A model generated the notes under the pieces. The model saw nothing but the letters and a program-made list of their open reading frames with translations. It had not been told where the DNA came from and ran no database searches. Position numbers and translations under genes: made by a program. From Hydractinia symbiolongicarpus (Eukaryota; Cnidaria; Hydrozoa; Anthoathecata; Hydractiniidae), in NCBI RefSeq assembly GCF_029227915.1, contig NC_079876.1, positions 27,191,828-27,255,827 of the forward strand: a stretch of 64,000 nt of DNA. The letters are read 5' to 3'. Position 1 is the first letter of the stretch; the number at the start of each line of letters is the position of its first letter. Below are positions 61,038 through 64,000 of this stretch, piece after piece.

Positions 61038-64000
61038 TTCATACAATAATGTAATAGACAATGATGCAGCTATTAAATGCTTAGCAGAAATGCAATATTT
61101 TGCACTTTATATCTATCTGCCATGTTGTGCGAAGTGAAAAGAGGTTGACGTGTTAGAGTAATTATACTGACATCCCCCTTTGTGCAACATGAGAGTAGCG
61201 TGCACTGTAGATGGGAATAGATGTTCCTATTCGGTGCACCCTTGCCTTGCAGATTTATAAGGCACATCAGGGTTTGGTAGGGTCTTAGAAAGTGCGACAG
61301 TCCAGAAAAAGCTCATAATACTACTCTTTTGCAGATATTTATTTGGCTTTTAAAATTTTCATCGTGCCGAGAATATGTTGTGAATCCTAAAAGTACACTA
61401 AAGATGCATTTTTTTAAAATGTTGTGTTATACATGCATCTTTTTTTCTTTTAGGTGAAGTGCAAAGTCCTATGGCTTACCTTCACGTGGTGCACTTCGTT
61501 AAATAATTAGCATATTAGGGGGGGATAATTAAAAGTTGATTGCAACATAAATTATTGGTTAAAAAAATTAGTGTGTGAGATAAGTCATTTCTAATCTACT
61601 CTTTCACATATATTTTGCCACATAAGTTATTGAATTATTGAAGTTTGAGTTGTGAAATTTTTTGTGCAGAATTTGTTTTTAGTTTTGTGACAACAAAGTT
61701 AACTTAAAGGCACCATTTTCTACAATGTTCTTATGATTTCCTTCTTGCAATAAAGGTTAGGATTTCACATTTCGTAAATAATTTTTAATGCAGTTGGAGG
61801 CAAAAATAATAATTAATGATGCAATCATTTTCAACTACAAAAAATTATGGCCTTAAGACCTGCTTGAAATTTTTGTTTTTCGCAGCCTGAAAGGTACTTA
61901 AATTCATATTTCTAAGGTTTAAGATATGGGGCTGACCCTTTATATTGTATCATCTTTATTTTGGAGTATGAGTTGTTTATATTTTGAAAAGTTTGTTATT
62001 TTCATCCAAATTTAATTTTAAACAACTGTAATTAATTTAAAAGAAAATCTGTTTATTCTGGCCTCATATACCTATAGAAAGTCCCAAACAATAAAAAATA
62101 CTTAAAATCTAATTAATTTGTTTAAAAAAATAATTACACACTGCGCTTTTGATCCATTTTTGCAATTTTAGCATGTAATAAGGCTATTGTCTTATTATAG
62201 CTAAGATGTTACAGAGGTTTCTCAGAACCCAAATAGGGTTAAGGTGTTTATTTCTCAAACTGAAATTGAAAGGGTAAAAACAAAAACAAAAAAAAAAACG
62301 CATTAACTTTCCTTTGTTATGTTAGCACTTACATTTACATAAATATTTTATGTCAAATAGTAGTTGCATTACATATGCTAATCATGAATTGAAAGCCAAG
62401 GCATATCTTCAAACGGATTTACACTTTTACGTCCTGTTGGTACTATTTATTCAGCACGTACATGCTGTAATTCCTATGTCATGGATAGTACTATGGCTAC
62501 TAAACCACTATTATGGTAACATTTACATCTATTGTTAATATTCTTTTTCAGTTATAAATAATAATGGAAGAAGGCTTGCCTGAAGAGGAAATGCTAGCTA
62601 TTTGACAAGACCTTATTTATACAAACATATCAATTTGTTATAGCCTTATTATTATAGAGATCATTATTATTTAGAGTATAATAAAAGCCAGCACAAACAT
62701 TTCATACACTAACACACCCATGGACATATAAACAAACAGGAAGTACACATTTTTATTGTGATATGTAGTTCTTATTGTTAATAGTTTGTTATTTTCTTTA
62801 GAAGTTGAGCAAGTTGGGAGGAAAGAGGGTATGGTTAATCTTTTATTTTATCATATTTGCTAATAATAATAATGCGATTAAAAGTTCCCATTTTTGTTAA
62901 AACTTCTTTCTTTAGAAAGTACACCAGAATCAAGTGAGCACAGTATATTGTATTTTATTATTCGTTTCTTTTTAATACTTTTTCCCTCTGACTACTATAA
63001 CAGAAACAGTATTTTTCTAGACAATAAAGAAAAGGAAGTTAAAAATGCAGAAGGTGCCTGTTGTTACATAATAATAGTGTTTATATTGGGTTTTTTTGTT
63101 GTTGTAATAAATGTCCTATTTTGTCTTTTTATAGCCTTGACATATTCATCATACTTAAAGTATAGAGAATCACATCCTGGCTCCCTTTCCAAAAAGTCTT
63201 TCAATTGGTGGAAAGCACACGGGGTCAGGATTTTTGTGTGAAAGAAAGTAAGTAACCGCCGACGCTGGAAACACCGACGCACACCCACACCCACACCACA
63301 CAACCAATATATTAATTGCAACTTTAATTACAATAAATAACATGCACCATTTATTCTTACATTAATTTAAATTATTTGTTTTCGTGTGTTTTGTTTTTTA
63401 GTCATTTGTTCGTTCTGTACATAGATGAACTATGTAACACGGTTATTTTCCTTCTTCTATTCTAATTTTGGAGATCGCATATTTAGCTTCCTGGATCATA
63501 AAAGTTTTTTTTCCTTAAGCATCTCTGGAATTTCTGTAAAGTCAAATTATATTTTTTCCCGGTGAACCTAAAATTTTAGTCTGCTAATATGTATAAAGTT
63601 TAATTTAATTTAAGCTGTAATTGATTTGTTTTGTTATTAAAATTAGTTTAATTACAATCAGTTCAGTTATTTCATCAATATAATACTAGAATTTATCACG
63701 TACTTGAACTTGAGTTTAATTCTGGATTTAGTGAACGTTTTTCTTATAAGAAACACCTTTTTTTAAAAAAAACCACATTTGTGATTAAGTCACACGATTT
63801 AATTCTTTTATCCTCACCTTTCTCACATCATAGAGTGCCTGAGTTAAAAGACCGTTTTTTTAAGAATCCTGTTTTTTGACAATGTTTTGTAGGTAAATTA
63901 ATTAAAGATTAATTGGAGATTATTCATGAACTAAAAGTCACGGCATGTCATGCTATATCACTGCATCGCACATTTATTGGTATTGGAAAGGCTACAGCCA
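61038..64000. other. 3' flank of the Helitron and right edge; no confident gene
   Basis: Near 61193-61245 a compound hairpin (GTGCAC...GAATAG-ATGTTC-CTATTC...GTGCAC) lies downstream of the helicase. Near 61454-61500 GTGAAGTGCA...GTGCACTTCG forms another. Either could belong to the Helitron 3' end, but no clean CTRR terminus was identified. A 115-codon frame (62894-63241) with a hydrophobic segment and several splice-like sites near 62550-63130 do not assemble into a gene. A CACACCC-rich tract lies near 63280-63300. Confidence 0.45.

Noticed and set aside
62350-62538. 62-codon frame and an overlapping 43-codon frame ending MATKPLLW
   Set aside because: Two competing frames, no splice partner and no recognisable motif.
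62894-63241. 115-codon frame with a hydrophobic segment
   Set aside because: The hydrophobic part comes from T-rich DNA; the opposite strand (63064-63321) is equally open, and an acceptor at 63134 contradicts a single-exon reading.

Overview
This is a eukaryotic, animal-type genomic window: strongly AT-rich, intron-rich, and crowded with transposable-element debris. Spliced metazoan genes with GT-AG introns, tRNA-derived SINEs, Helitrons, a piggyBac relic and non-LTR reverse transcriptase fragments fit an invertebrate. A cnidarian is my best guess, but that is an inference from style, not a marker-based identification. Most real genes are split into small exons, so I rebuilt them by hand from splice signals and phase continuity; none has been compared with transcripts or a database.

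Layout. 0.7-8.5 kb (minus): nine exons of the ARMH1 orthologue (armadillo-like helical domain protein), running off the left edge. 9.6-17.5 kb: a minisatellite, a SINE, hairpins, a LINE fragment whose 3' tail has grown into a ~0.6-kb 8-bp microsatellite, and short Helitrons. 17.5-28.9 kb: a local family of a small, probably secreted, predicted-helical protein. One copy is complete (17558-18630), one has lost its ATG (27730-28867), and one is a relic (19939). Both full copies have five coding exons with intron phases 1-0-0-0, the layout of vertebrate class-I helical cytokine genes. A further orphan exon lies on the minus strand near 23 kb. 31.1-34.6 kb (minus): more small genes, including a three-exon secreted eight-cysteine protein (31452-32927) and exons of an unrecognised gene or genes. 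36.1-41.5 kb (minus): a seven-exon NEK-like kinase with degraded HRD and DFG motifs, so a predicted pseudokinase.

42-64 kb: SINEs, then a dead piggyBac element (44280-47583), ~4 kb of spacer and a Helitron. A tandem duplication starting inside the piggyBac 3' end and ending inside the Helitron 5' coding region gives piggyBac / spacer / Helitron fragment / piggyBac 3' end / spacer / near-complete broken Helitron (to ~61.04 kb). The two spacer copies are nearly identical except for indels and a large AT-microsatellite difference. The last 3 kb has no gene I can defend.

The housekeeping-type genes (ARMH1, NEK-like pseudokinase) flank a ~17-kb stretch of small lineage-specific genes, several with signal peptides. 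That small-gene cluster is the most interesting part of the window.
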